From the IMG/VR virus record IMGVR_UViG_3300037010_003079, positions 47,734 to 111,733 of that record: a stretch of DNA of 64,000 nt. One strand, 5' to 3'. The notes under the pieces were generated by a model that was given only the letters and a program-made list of their open reading frames with translations, ran no database searches and had not been told where the DNA came from. Position numbers and translations under genes: made by a program. The DNA is from a virus. Below are positions 25,630 through 34,337 of the stretch, piece after piece. Positions within the stretch are counted from its first letter, which is position 1. Every line of letters starts with the position of its first letter.

Positions 25630-26076
25630 TCAGCGAAGCGCTTGCGCGACTCCCTGGCTGAGTTCCGGCGGGAGGCCGTGCATCCCAGAAGCGATGCCGG
25701 TCAGGCCGCCGAGCAGAGCGCCGAGAGCGCCCGCGGGGACCGCGCTCTTCTGCTGCTCGTACGGATCGCTCGACAGGAAGTGCGGTGCCATGCCGATGCC
25801 TGCACCGGCAGCAGCCGGCATCGCGGCACGGCGAAGCAGCGCCATGAGCGCGGGGCTCTCGGCGATCTTCTCGTTGGTGAGCGTGGCGTACGCGGCGATG
25901 CCATCTGCGATTGCGCGCGCTTCCTTGCGACGCACGAAGGCCTTCATGCCGATCGTCGCGACGGCTTCCTTGATCGTCAGCTCGGGAACGCCGAGCATCG
26001 CGCCGGCGACCTTGTGGAGGCCGAGGTCACGGACGGCGGAGGTGACGTGCGGAGGGATGAGGTCATCGAGGGTCAC
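25630..26076 (-). CDS. Small helical protein with a glycine-zipper segment
   Basis: 148 residues, helical (TLDDLIPPHVTSAVRDLGLH and KAFVRRKEARAIADGIAAYA). A Gly/Ala hydrophobic part lies near residue 120 (AGALGALLGGLTGIASGMHG). It overlaps the upstream gene by four bases. No signature recognised. Grouped with the internal or virion-associated proteins by composition. Confidence 0.7.
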   Translation of the reverse strand: MTLDDLIPPHVTSAVRDLGLHKVAGAMLGVPELTIKEAVATIGMKAFVRRKEARAIADGIAAYATLTNEKIAESPALMALLRRAAMPAAAGAGIGMAPHFLSSDPYEQQKSAVPAGALGALLGGLTGIASGMHGLPPELSQGVAQALR

Positions 26077-27353
26077 GAGTTGCCTCCAGGCAGTTGCAGT
26101 TTTTCGAGGTCGCGCGCGAGATCCTGGACGGGAGGCGTCACCCAGCGATGGTTGTCGGAGTGGACCTGTCCGTCGTACTTCAGGTTCTTGAGGTCACCGC
26201 CGGTGTTGCCTGCTGGATAGGGGTGCAGATCGCGGAGCGCAGTAAGGGGCCACTCCTCGCGCGGTTGTCGGTTGGGAACCACGCCGCGAGCGTAGCCTTG
26301 ATGTGTCGACGCTTCAGGCGCCTTGTTCATGTGCGTGTGCAATGCGCCGCCGAGCCCGCCCGCGGCTGCACCGCCGAGAGCGCCGCGCATCGCGCCGCCG
26401 GCTCGGTCGTCCTTGTCAGCAAGCGCACCGCTGATTGCGCCGACACCGCCGCCCATCAACGCTCCTCGGCCGAGCGAGGGAAGCAGTTCGGCGAGCGCGG
26501 GCGGCAGCACCATGGCGCGCTTGTCGTTGCCGCCGGTCACCGCGCGTTCCGAATCCGCGAGCAGCTTGATCGACATGTAGTCCGGACCCGAGCCCGACAT
26601 CACAGCCTGACGCAGGAACGACCGTACTGCATTCTTGTCGGTCGAGAGCACCGGCGCGAAGCGAGACATCGTGTGGTAGGCCTCCATGAGCGTCTTGTCG
26701 TCCGCGTTGGCGAGGACCGAGTCGGTCTTCTTCAGCTCACCCAAGATGGCTTGACGTGCGGCCTCGTCTCCGGCATGGCTTGCGGTCTCCATCGCCTTGT
26801 TGGCCATGTCGCGCAGGAGGTTGGCGCCGGTGGTGCCCATCTCCTTGCCGAACGTCTGGATGGCCGCGCCCGCTCCCATGGAGAACGGATCCTTCTTCTC
26901 ACCGAATTCGCGTCCGGTGATCTTGCGTTTGATGAGGTCGCCGATGCCGCCCGAGATGCCTTGTGCGACGCCCGTTACGGGCGATGCCCCGAGCTGTCCG
27001 AAGCTGCCCTTGAGGCCGCTCGCACCGCCAGCTCCGAACTCGGCGCCCTGGCCTGACATCTCGCGACCTGCGTGCGCGATGTTGCCTCCGATGGCTTGTC
27101 CTGTCGCACTCGCGCCCTGACCGAGCATGTGTCCGAGGATCGCTGACCACGGGTTCGCCGCGGCCGTCTTCATCGGGTTGTACTCGGCGCGGTTGAGCTG
27201 TTGCTCCGTCGAGTGTGCACGATCGATCGCCTTGTGCACGATGCCCGGGATCATCGCACCCACTGCAAGAGGCAGCATGACGCCTGCGCGCTTCTCGACG
27301 AAGCGACCAACGCCGTGACGCACGGCCAGTTCGAGCACGTCCGCTAGCTGCAC
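26073..27353 (-). CDS. Large Gly/Ala-rich head-locus protein
   Basis: 426 residues from GTG 27351-27353, preceded by GAGG seven bases upstream. A longer reading to 27668 would add an Arg-rich stretch that merely shadows the upstream gene. The N-terminus is LADVLELAVRHGVGRFVEKR, followed by a hydrophobic patch VMLPLAVGAMIPGIVHKAI. Several Gly-rich segments follow (SGLKGSFGQLGASPVTGVAQ; GALMGGGVGAISGALA; GALGGAAAGGLGGALHTH). It looks like an elongated virion or ejection protein. No enzyme motif is visible. Confidence 0.72.
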   Translation of the reverse strand: MQLADVLELAVRHGVGRFVEKRAGVMLPLAVGAMIPGIVHKAIDRAHSTEQQLNRAEYNPMKTAAANPWSAILGHMLGQGASATGQAIGGNIAHAGREMSGQGAEFGAGGASGLKGSFGQLGASPVTGVAQGISGGIGDLIKRKITGREFGEKKDPFSMGAGAAIQTFGKEMGTTGANLLRDMANKAMETASHAGDEAARQAILGELKKTDSVLANADDKTLMEAYHTMSRFAPVLSTDKNAVRSFLRQAVMSGSGPDYMSIKLLADSERAVTGGNDKRAMVLPPALAELLPSLGRGALMGGGVGAISGALADKDDRAGGAMRGALGGAAAGGLGGALHTHMNKAPEASTHQGYARGVVPNRQPREEWPLTALRDLHPYPAGNTGGDLKNLKYDGQVHSDNHRWVTPPVQDLARDLEKLQLPGGNS

Positions 27354-28273
27354 TGGGACCTCGCGTGTGCGGCACCGAGACGGAGCCGGTTGGCCTCGAC
27401 GGCGATCTTGACCAGCGTGGCGAACGTTCGGTTGGCGTCGGTCTCGTCGACGAGATGACGATCTGCGAGTGCCGCGACCTTCGCGTGCGCGTCGTCGAAG
27501 GAGATCGGCGCGAGGCCCTGGCTCTCCTTGACCATGTTCAACACCACGAGACCGATCTCGTGGTTGTGCAGCGCGAGCGCGTCCTTCTCGAACGCAGCCG
27601 CGGTGGGCGCCCCCGATGCGCGCTTGAGCAACGTTCCGAGGTTGGTGAACGCGTCTTCGAACGCCCACTCGGCCTGCTTGTACTGGTCCTCGAGGACCGC
27701 TGCCAGCTTCATGATGCGGCGATCGCGGAACGCCGCCTCTTTGGCTTCGTCCTTCTTGGGCGGGAACGGCGGCGCCTTCTTCTTCGGCTTGTCCTCGTCG
27801 TCCTTGGCCTTCTGCTTCGGTCCTTTGGGGAACGGACCGTCGTTGTCGTCAGCGCCGTCGTCGTCGTCAGCAGGCACCGCAGGTTCGTCGCCCGCGAGAT
27901 CGTGGCGCTGCATCTCGTTGGGCAGCGGCCCTTCGTCGCCGTCGGGCTCCGCGTGGGGCATGCCCCCAGCGTCGCCACCAGGAGCCATGTGCGGAACGTC
28001 GACCTGCCCGATGAGCTGTTGAACGATCTGACGAGCGTCGATCGGATCGAACTCGTTCGTCATGTCCGGCTGTCCTTGGGCCTTCTGCTGGTCCATGAGA
28101 CGCAGGAACGCCTGCGTGTTCGCGGCCTGGACCATGCGCGCGATCTGGTCAGGGTTCAGCGAACCTTGTGCGGCCTCAGCGGTCGCAGCATCGGCAAGCT
28201 TGTCACCGTTCATGAACCGATCGACGACCCGCTCGGCCATCTGATCGAAGTCTTGTTCGCGAAATGCACGCAT
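27344..28273 (-). CDS. Acidic-linker head-locus protein
   Basis: 309 residues from ATG 28271-28273 (TGATG coupling with the upstream gene). Residues 1-85 are helical. A strongly charged linker follows, with Asp-rich (VPADDDDGADDNDG) and Lys/Pro-rich (DEDKPKKKAPPFPPKKDE) parts, before a second helical domain (about 195-309; EDQYKQAEWAFEDAFTNLGT). The two-domain, highly charged layout is similar to the neighbouring 1051-residue protein, which has the same KKKAPP linker type. Function unknown. Confidence 0.72.
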   Translation of the reverse strand: MRAFREQDFDQMAERVVDRFMNGDKLADAATAEAAQGSLNPDQIARMVQAANTQAFLRLMDQQKAQGQPDMTNEFDPIDARQIVQQLIGQVDVPHMAPGGDAGGMPHAEPDGDEGPLPNEMQRHDLAGDEPAVPADDDDGADDNDGPFPKGPKQKAKDDEDKPKKKAPPFPPKKDEAKEAAFRDRRIMKLAAVLEDQYKQAEWAFEDAFTNLGTLLKRASGAPTAAAFEKDALALHNHEIGLVVLNMVKESQGLAPISFDDAHAKVAALADRHLVDETDANRTFATLVKIAVEANRLRLGAAHARSQCS

Positions 28274-28944
28274 CAGTGAAGGATCTCCCCGTGAGGCACG
28301 ATGTCCTCGACATGCCACGTCACCTCGCGGTGCTTGAGCTTGAGCAGCGTCTCCGCCATGTTCGGCTCGCCGCGGTTTGCCGCCGCTTGCGCAGCCGTCA
28401 TCGCCGTCTTCATCAGCTGGTGAGCCGCGAGCGCATCCGGGCCTGCGATGCTCGAAGCACGCAGCGTGCTGATGCTGCGGAAGTATGACTCGCGCATGGC
28501 TTGTTCGTTGACGTGGTCTGGTGAAAGCACAGTCTTGCGACCGCTGAGGTGTGCGATCGCCTCGATGCCGTCGAAGTGCAGCGCGCGCTCGAGCATGACT
28601 TTGCCCGTTCGCGAGCCCTTGTACATGTTGACCCAGCGCATCATCTCAAGTCGATCGCGGAACGCGGCAACGTTGCAGCAGAGATGGCGATAGGGCGAGA
28701 GAAGTTCAGGAGGCACGCCGCCCCGTGTGCTGATGTCCTCGTCAGACGCACCGGCGATGATCCACGCTTGAAGCAGCTCGCGTTCGAACGCGTCTTCGTA
28801 CACGTCGACCACGCGTTCGATCACGTCGTCCGCAACGCCTTGGGTCTTGAAGTTCCAAAGGGCAGCTTCGTACGCGTGTGCAGGCGCGTGCGGCGACCGC
28901 ATCACCGCTTGGTAGCGGTCGTCGGGGCTGCGTTCACGACGCAT
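28273..28944 (-). CDS. Helical head-locus protein of unknown function
   Basis: 223 residues, basic N-terminus, helical throughout (GVADDVIERVVDVYEDAFER; AHQLMKTAMTAAQAAANRGE). Two adjacent cysteines in RHLCCNVAAFRD occur near residue 88. It contains no membrane segment and no known motif. It overlaps the 1051-residue gene by 11 bases and the next gene by TGATG. Confidence 0.7.
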   Translation of the reverse strand: MRRERSPDDRYQAVMRSPHAPAHAYEAALWNFKTQGVADDVIERVVDVYEDAFERELLQAWIIAGASDEDISTRGGVPPELLSPYRHLCCNVAAFRDRLEMMRWVNMYKGSRTGKVMLERALHFDGIEAIAHLSGRKTVLSPDHVNEQAMRESYFRSISTLRASSIAGPDALAAHQLMKTAMTAAQAAANRGEPNMAETLLKLKHREVTWHVEDIVPHGEILH

Positions 28945-31900
28945 GGTCGTCCGGCTCCTTGACGGCCTGCACCCCGCGGCTCAAGCGCAGGACCAGGTCA
29001 CCAAGCCCCTTGAACGTCGACTGGAGGTTGTCCTCGAGTCCCGAGAAGGTCTGCTCACCGATCTGCGGCTTGAGGGCGGACTCCTGCATCCACAGCGTCA
29101 ACATGACGCGCGCGAGGTTGTCGACCGCCTTCTCGAGGTTCGGCAGGTACTGGCCCACCACGCTATGAAGTGCCGGCGACTGCGCGAGCGTTGCCACAGC
29201 AGCTGCGTCGAACATGTCTGCCGAATGCAACTGCGCGGCTTGATCGAGGAAGTGCGGATTGACCTCCTGCGGAAGCGTCTGCGCGTTCGGGCCGTCTGGC
29301 GGCATCGTCGCGTTGGGCGGCTGTTGCTGCTGACCCATCGACGGATCCATGCCGGGCTGTCCGCCCATGCCACTCATCATCGATGGGTCTTGTCCCATGC
29401 CGGGCTGTCCGCCCATGCCCATCGACGGATCCATGCCGAGCTGTCCGCCCATGCTCATCGACGGATCCATGCCGGGCTGTCCGCCCATGCTCATCGACGG
29501 GTCCTGTTGCGCCTGGCCACCCATCATCGACGGGTCACCTGCAGCCGGCGGGAACGCGCCGCCCGGCGGCATGCCCGGCGGAACAGCGGCACCCATCGAC
29601 GGGTCTTGGGGCGGTGCACCCATGCCTGCCGTCATGCCAGGCGGCATGCCGGGTTGCCCCGTCGCGAGATTCATCGAAGACGGAGGAGCGCCCATCGCCT
29701 GCGTCTGCACGCTCGGCGCAGGAGGCGCGCCACCCGCGATCTCGGACGAGCGCTGGAGCAGCATCTGGATGGTCTGCTGCTTCTCGACCAGCTTCTGCAT
29801 CTCCTGCTGGATGTGCTGGTCCATCTCCATCGCCGCGAGGTCGAGTGGAGCGGGCGGAGGCGGGGCCGGAGGAGCCTGGCCCATGGCGGCCATCGCCGCG
29901 TCCTGGCCGAGGTTCGGGTCGCCGCCCATGCTCGGGTCCATGCCGGGATCGCCGCCCGGAGGTCCGTCGCTCGGGGGCGCCTTCTTCTTCGGCTTGTCGG
30001 AGTCGGACTTCTTCTTGTCGTCGTCCGCCGCGCCTTTGAAGTACGACTTCAACGCTGCCGACTTTTCGTGACCGATCGAGAAGTGATGTCCGGTGGATGT
30101 CACGATTGGAACGCAACCACGATCATGGTCGTAGGGCAGGATCGCGATGCTCTCACCCTTCTGAATGACGTGACCGTCCGGCAGGCGCATGTCGGCGTGC
30201 GCGTCATGCATCACGGTTGCATGTTCGGCGTGCGGCGCGTACTGACGCCACCAACCGGGTGTTTGATCCGCAAGCTTGTCGAGGCGCATCTGCACCCGCG
30301 CGAGCTGTTGGCTCGTCGCAATCCACGCAGTCGCCTTGTGGTCTGCTGCCGTCTTGACGAGCAACGCCTCGGCATCGACGACCGAGATGTTGCACGCGAA
30401 TGCGAGCTTCTTGAGCGCGGGCACGAAGCTCAGCGGTGCCATCCCGTTGATGGAGAACTGCTTGGCGCCTGCGTCCTTGATCGAGACCTTCTTCGCGCCG
30501 ACCGCGGAGAGCATGTTCGAGACACATGCCTGTAGGTCGAGCGCTGACTGGAACCAGCCGCGCTCGTTGAGGCGCACCTTAAGCGGCACCCAGATGAAGT
30601 CCGTCGGAAGGTAGACGACATCGGCGCCCTTGGGCATCCAGATCGTGTTGTACGGATACGCTGCGTCGGTCGAGAGCGTCTTCTCGGGACCGAAGTCTCC
30701 AGGCGTCGCCTTGATGCGACGGACGCCATCCGACCCCGTCGAGATCGACTTGATCGTGACGGGACCCGTCGCTTGGAACGTGGTGCCGCGCTGGCGGACG
30801 AAGAAGCCCTTGCCCGCCTTGGGCTCACCACTGACGTCCGTGAACATGCGGGCATGCAACGAACCGCCGACACCGTCCGCGATCGAATCACGGCCCACGA
30901 GCCTGTTCGGCTCGATGTAGTCACCGTTGTCGAACACCGCGAGGAACGGCTTGGCGTCATACCCACGGCGCGTGGCGTAGCTGCCCTCGTCTGGCCGCCC
31001 GTGCGGGTAGACCTTGTTCGAGCTGCCGTGCGTCTCGGGATCGGTGTACGAGTTGTCGACGAGTGGGTTGTGTGCGGGAACGGCCGGACGTCGGCCGTAA
31101 CGCGTGCCCTCATCGAACAGATCGATCGGGAAGGGCATCACGAACGCGGTGCGCTCCTTCCCGTCCGATGCGTAGAGCGTGTAGATGCCGGGCTGCTTGG
31201 GCTCGACCCAGTGCTCGTAGGGCTGCTCTTGCACCGCCATGTTGCGGTTCAGGCGCTCGTCCTTGGCGGCGAAGCCCTTCTTGCGCACACCCGTGTACGC
31301 CTCCCCGGCCTTGTCACCGAAGATGCGCTTGAAGTCGGTCGGTGTGTTGTCGGCGTCGGCGATCCACAGCGCACCGCCATGTTGCTGCCTGGCCGCGACC
31401 TTCTCGAGGCGGGGCTGAAGTGCGGCCGCGAGCGTCTTCATGCCGTACGTCGACGCCGCCTGCTTGAACAGCGTCGGGTTCCGTTCGAGAAGTCGGACGT
31501 AGGCAGCCTTCATCGTGTTCGGCGCGGCCGAGAGCAACGACGGGAGCATGAGGTCTGCTTCGCTCGCGACCTTCTCGAGCGTCTCCACCGTCATCACCCG
31601 TGCGACGTCGATGAGCGCCTTGGGCACCCACGAGGCATACGAGAATCGGCCGGTGATCGGCGGCACGACGACGTTGCGGATGTCGACGTCTGTGTAGAGC
31701 GTCTCGGGCGTCTTGACACCCGCGCCCAAGGACGCGAGTCCGGTCTTGTCGATCTCGTCGAGCCAACCCTTGGAGAGCGGCAGGAAGACGTTCAGGGCCT
31801 TGTGATAGAAGACCTCGAGCGGCTTGATGGCGTTGTCGACCATCACCACCGGAACGTAGATCGGTTGGTTGTGGCGCAAGACCACGAACGACCCCACACC

Positions 31901-32089
31901 TGACCCTTTGTCGATGTCGACATCGAGCACCTTGAAGGTGACGACGTCTTGCATCAGGTCAGGCATACGCGTCGACAGCAGGTTGTACGCCATCTCCGAC
32001 ATGCCCTGTTCGAACAGGGCTGTCTCTTGGTCGGGACCCGCGTTCATGCCGGCCTGGAGCTGTTGAGTGCGGGGCGACATTGCCGGCAT
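28934..32089 (-). CDS. Very large virion-type protein with Met/Gly/Pro repeats
   Basis: 1051 residues. Residues 1-660 appear folded, with beta-rich parts (VVTFKVLDVDIDKGSGVGSF; QPIYVPVVMVDNAIKPLEVF; TYGMKTLAAALQPRLEK). A charged linker (DDDKKKSDSDKPKKKAPPSD) leads to a low-complexity region, about residues 690-930, of repeats such as QPGMDPSMSMGG and PGMGQDPSMM. A helical C-terminus of about 110 residues ends the chain. The gene sits between the two RNA polymerase regions and the protease. It could be a large internal head protein or a cofactor of a packaged polymerase; neither is shown. Confidence 0.75.
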   Translation of the reverse strand: MPAMSPRTQQLQAGMNAGPDQETALFEQGMSEMAYNLLSTRMPDLMQDVVTFKVLDVDIDKGSGVGSFVVLRHNQPIYVPVVMVDNAIKPLEVFYHKALNVFLPLSKGWLDEIDKTGLASLGAGVKTPETLYTDVDIRNVVVPPITGRFSYASWVPKALIDVARVMTVETLEKVASEADLMLPSLLSAAPNTMKAAYVRLLERNPTLFKQAASTYGMKTLAAALQPRLEKVAARQQHGGALWIADADNTPTDFKRIFGDKAGEAYTGVRKKGFAAKDERLNRNMAVQEQPYEHWVEPKQPGIYTLYASDGKERTAFVMPFPIDLFDEGTRYGRRPAVPAHNPLVDNSYTDPETHGSSNKVYPHGRPDEGSYATRRGYDAKPFLAVFDNGDYIEPNRLVGRDSIADGVGGSLHARMFTDVSGEPKAGKGFFVRQRGTTFQATGPVTIKSISTGSDGVRRIKATPGDFGPEKTLSTDAAYPYNTIWMPKGADVVYLPTDFIWVPLKVRLNERGWFQSALDLQACVSNMLSAVGAKKVSIKDAGAKQFSINGMAPLSFVPALKKLAFACNISVVDAEALLVKTAADHKATAWIATSQQLARVQMRLDKLADQTPGWWRQYAPHAEHATVMHDAHADMRLPDGHVIQKGESIAILPYDHDRGCVPIVTSTGHHFSIGHEKSAALKSYFKGAADDDKKKSDSDKPKKKAPPSDGPPGGDPGMDPSMGGDPNLGQDAAMAAMGQAPPAPPPPAPLDLAAMEMDQHIQQEMQKLVEKQQTIQMLLQRSSEIAGGAPPAPSVQTQAMGAPPSSMNLATGQPGMPPGMTAGMGAPPQDPSMGAAVPPGMPPGGAFPPAAGDPSMMGGQAQQDPSMSMGGQPGMDPSMSMGGQLGMDPSMGMGGQPGMGQDPSMMSGMGGQPGMDPSMGQQQQPPNATMPPDGPNAQTLPQEVNPHFLDQAAQLHSADMFDAAAVATLAQSPALHSVVGQYLPNLEKAVDNLARVMLTLWMQESALKPQIGEQTFSGLEDNLQSTFKGLGDLVLRLSRGVQAVKEPDDHAS

Positions 32090-32101
32090 ATGGGACCTCG
32101 T

Positions 32102-32269
32102 CTACGAACTGGGGAAGCTGACGACTTTGGAGAGATTCGCGTCAGGAAGACCGCCCAGCTGCTTCGTCTTCTGCGCCTTGAGCGAGCCGAGGGTCGGGTT
32201 CAGGATCTCAGCAAGCTTCTCTTCGACGACGAGACGCCCCATTTCGCGGATGTGGCGCGGAAGGCTCAC
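32102..32269 (-). CDS. Small basic protein
   Basis: 55 codons from GTG 32267-32269, overlapping the upstream stop as GTGA, ending at TAG 32102-32104. The product begins VSLPRHIREMGRLVVEEKLA and continues EILNPTLGSLKAQKTKQLGG. It is helical and basic. Frame, overlap and reading direction support it. Function unknown. Confidence 0.6.
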   Translation of the reverse strand: MSLPRHIREMGRLVVEEKLAEILNPTLGSLKAQKTKQLGGLPDANLSKVVSFPSS

Positions 32270-33585
32270 GCGCGCTGTGCCGCGTCGATGCGACGGAAGA
32301 AGTCGCGAAGCGAGGCCTCCTTGTGCTCTTCCTTCTTCGACTCGCCTTCCTCGTGCTTCTTGCCCTCGATCTTCTCGCGGATGAAGTCGGGCATGCCGCC
32401 CTTGTCCTTCTCCTTGTCGTCGTCCTTCTTCTCGTCCTTCTCGTCCTTCTTCATGAAGGGCGGGAGGTCGTCGGCCTGCTTGGTGCCCTGGTTGCCAGAG
32501 CGGCCATCGTAGGCGCCGGGCCGCGAGTGCGTCGCGTCCGGGTTGTGCTCACGGTAGCGATCACCGCGCGAGCCCGGCGGCAGGCTGGAAGAACCCGTCG
32601 ACGCATCCGCCGCCTCCTTCTGCAGGCCGCGGAGGTAGTACGCCTTCTCCTCGGTCGTCATGCCCATGCAGGCGCGGACCGCGGCGATCTTGGCGTTCTC
32701 GTGGAGACCGCCCGGGAGGTACTCGTGCACCTCGGCAGCGACCTTCTTGAAGAGCGCGATGTACGGGTCCTCGGCAGCCGCCTTGGCGGACTGCTGGGTC
32801 ACCGAGTTCGAACCGCTCGGCGACTCGCCGGGCTTGTTCGGCTGCGCGGTCTCCTTGCCGACGACCGCGGGGCCGCCGACGAGGTTCATCATCGCGCCGA
32901 GTGCACCCTGCGTGGGCAGGACGGCGTAGCCTGCGGGACGTTGTGCCGCGTCCATCTTGGCCTCGGCCGACGACATGGCGGTGTTGCCCTTGTCGCCACC
33001 CATGATCGTCGAGCCCTCGGCCGACTTGCGGAAGAGGTCAGCGAGCGACGCGGTGCGCGAGTGCTCCTGCACCGAGTTGTCCTTGGAGTCGGTCTCCTTG
33101 GGCTTGTTCGGCTGCTCCTCTTCCTTGCCGACCGTGCCCGGCCGGGTGTCGATCTCGGTCTTGCCGCGGCTGTCCTCGGCATAGCCGGGAGGACGCTGCG
33201 AGGCGTCCATCTTGGTCTCGCCCGCGGGCGCCTCGGCTTGGGTGTTCCCCTTGTCGCCACCCTCGATGGTCGAGCCCTCGGCGGCCTTCGTCATCAGCTG
33301 GGTCGCGTTGCGATCCGCGAGCTGCGCGACGTCTTCCCACGTCGCGAGCTTGTTGAAGCTCGCCGCCTTGAAGCCGGGCTGCTGCTTGATCCAGTCGGAG
33401 GCTGCGACCAGGTCCGTCCCGATCTTGTGGGTCGCCTCGCGCGACACACCCTTCAGAGGGTCGATGTCGACACGGTCAGCGATGTAGTCCGCGACCTTCG
33501 CCGCGGTGGTCTCGTCGGGGAACGCGGCTGCGCCGCTGTTGACCAACGCGGTCTGGATGCCACGGACGTACGCATGCTTGAACAT
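32266..33585 (-). CDS. Tag-bearing protein with an internal duplication
   Basis: 439 residues beginning with the tag MFKHAYVRGIQTALVNSGAA. About residues 100-270 contain an imperfect duplication of roughly 85 residues: AEGSTIEGGDKGNT and AEGSTIMGGDKGNT, KMDASQRPPGYA and KMDAAQRPAGYA, VGKEEEQPNKP and VGKETAQPNKP. The C-terminus is very Lys/Glu/Asp-rich (KKDEKDEKKDDDKEKDKGG), then ends in RDFFRRIDAAQRA. ATG with GAGG upstream and a TTGGAT-N17-TATCAT promoter 35 bases before it. A disordered internal head protein is a good guess. Confidence 0.78.
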   Translation of the reverse strand: MFKHAYVRGIQTALVNSGAAAFPDETTAAKVADYIADRVDIDPLKGVSREATHKIGTDLVAASDWIKQQPGFKAASFNKLATWEDVAQLADRNATQLMTKAAEGSTIEGGDKGNTQAEAPAGETKMDASQRPPGYAEDSRGKTEIDTRPGTVGKEEEQPNKPKETDSKDNSVQEHSRTASLADLFRKSAEGSTIMGGDKGNTAMSSAEAKMDAAQRPAGYAVLPTQGALGAMMNLVGGPAVVGKETAQPNKPGESPSGSNSVTQQSAKAAAEDPYIALFKKVAAEVHEYLPGGLHENAKIAAVRACMGMTTEEKAYYLRGLQKEAADASTGSSSLPPGSRGDRYREHNPDATHSRPGAYDGRSGNQGTKQADDLPPFMKKDEKDEKKDDDKEKDKGGMPDFIREKIEGKKHEEGESKKEEHKEASLRDFFRRIDAAQRA

Positions 33586-33620
33586 TTTTGCCTCGGGGAA
33601 GCTGTGCAGAGATTGACGAA

Positions 33621-33649
33621 ATGATAGGACGAGACTCTCAAATATCCAA
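33621..33649 (-). promoter_or_regulatory. Sigma70-like promoter TTGGAT-N17-TATCAT
   Basis: The -35 TTGGAT is at 33644-33649 and the -10 TATCAT at 33621-33626, 17 bases apart. The leader of about 28 bases contains GAGG before the ATG at 33585. It sits in one of the few intergenic gaps of the late block (33586-33657). Confidence 0.65.
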
Positions 33650-33657
33650 CAGTTGCG

Positions 33658-33894
33658 CTAACCGAGCGCGCGAGCCTTTTGAGCCCCCGCTGCCATGGGC
33701 GGCGCCGCGGATGTTGGAGCGGCCATCGCGGGAGGCAGTGGTGCTGCCATTCCCGCTGCGCCAGGACTGCCCGACGTGCCACCGCCGACGCCACCACCGA
33801 CATTCATACCACCAGCACCCATGCCCATGCCTTGAGCGAGCTTGAAGCGGGTGAGTGCATCGGTACGGCCTTTATTATAGGCGTCGTTGATCAT
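33658..33894 (-). CDS. Small tag-bearing protein
   Basis: 78 residues: the tag MINDAYNKGRTDALTRFKLA followed by a Gly/Met/Pro/Ala-rich unstructured tail. It is one of the best matches to the tag. ATG 33892-33894 overlaps the upstream stop. A TATAAT string at 33874-33879 is simply its Tyr-Asn codons, not a promoter. Confidence 0.75.
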   Translation of the reverse strand: MINDAYNKGRTDALTRFKLAQGMGMGAGGMNVGGGVGGGTSGSPGAAGMAAPLPPAMAAPTSAAPPMAAGAQKARALG

Positions 33895-34337
33895 TGATAG
33901 AGGTCCTTCGGTTTACTGCCGAGTAGATGTCCGAGGCCACGTCCAGCTCGTGCGCCCGCTTGTGCGAGAAGAGGTCCGCCAAGCATGCCAAGCGCCGGGA
34001 AACCATATGCGCTCCCAGCGATTCCACCAAGCGCACCGAGCGCGTTTGATAGGTGGCCCTCTTGCGGGTTTGACCGCATGGCAGAGAGTGCCATGAGCGG
34101 TGCTGCGATCGTGCCAGCACGTCCAATCCAGTTCAACGGCTGGCCCTTGACGCTGGGCCACCATACGTTCTTGGTGGAAAGCATTCCACCCGGAGAGAAC
34201 GTACGCGGTCCTTCCACGAAAGCACGCCCAGGCTGTCCGATGAAGGTCTGCTTGATGCCTTCCATGATGCCCGCGTCTTTGACTTGGAAGCGCGCAAGGG
34301 CATCTTCGATACCCTTTGCATGTGCTCGAGCGATCAT
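33891..34337 (-). CDS. Tag-bearing protein with hydrophobic C-terminal half
   Basis: 148 residues. The tag MIARAHAKGIEDALARFQVK is followed by a polar part with two tryptophans (NVWWPSVKGQPLNW) and then Gly/Ala hydrophobic stretches (AGTIAAPLMALSAM; ALGALGGIAGSAYGFPALGM). It could interact with membranes. It is adjacent to the beta' C-terminal gene and shares one base with its stop. Function unknown. Confidence 0.75.
   Translation of the reverse strand: MIARAHAKGIEDALARFQVKDAGIMEGIKQTFIGQPGRAFVEGPRTFSPGGMLSTKNVWWPSVKGQPLNWIGRAGTIAAPLMALSAMRSNPQEGHLSNALGALGGIAGSAYGFPALGMLGGPLLAQAGARAGRGLGHLLGSKPKDLYQ

Noticed and set aside
27354-27668. N-terminal extension of the 26073 gene
   Set aside because: The extra 105 residues are Arg-rich and antisense in character to the upstream gene's frame; GTG 27353 with GAGG is a better start.
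33874-33879. TATAAT string near 33894
   Set aside because: It encodes Tyr-Asn within the tag of the 33658-33894 gene and lies after its start codon, so it is not counted as a promoter for that gene.
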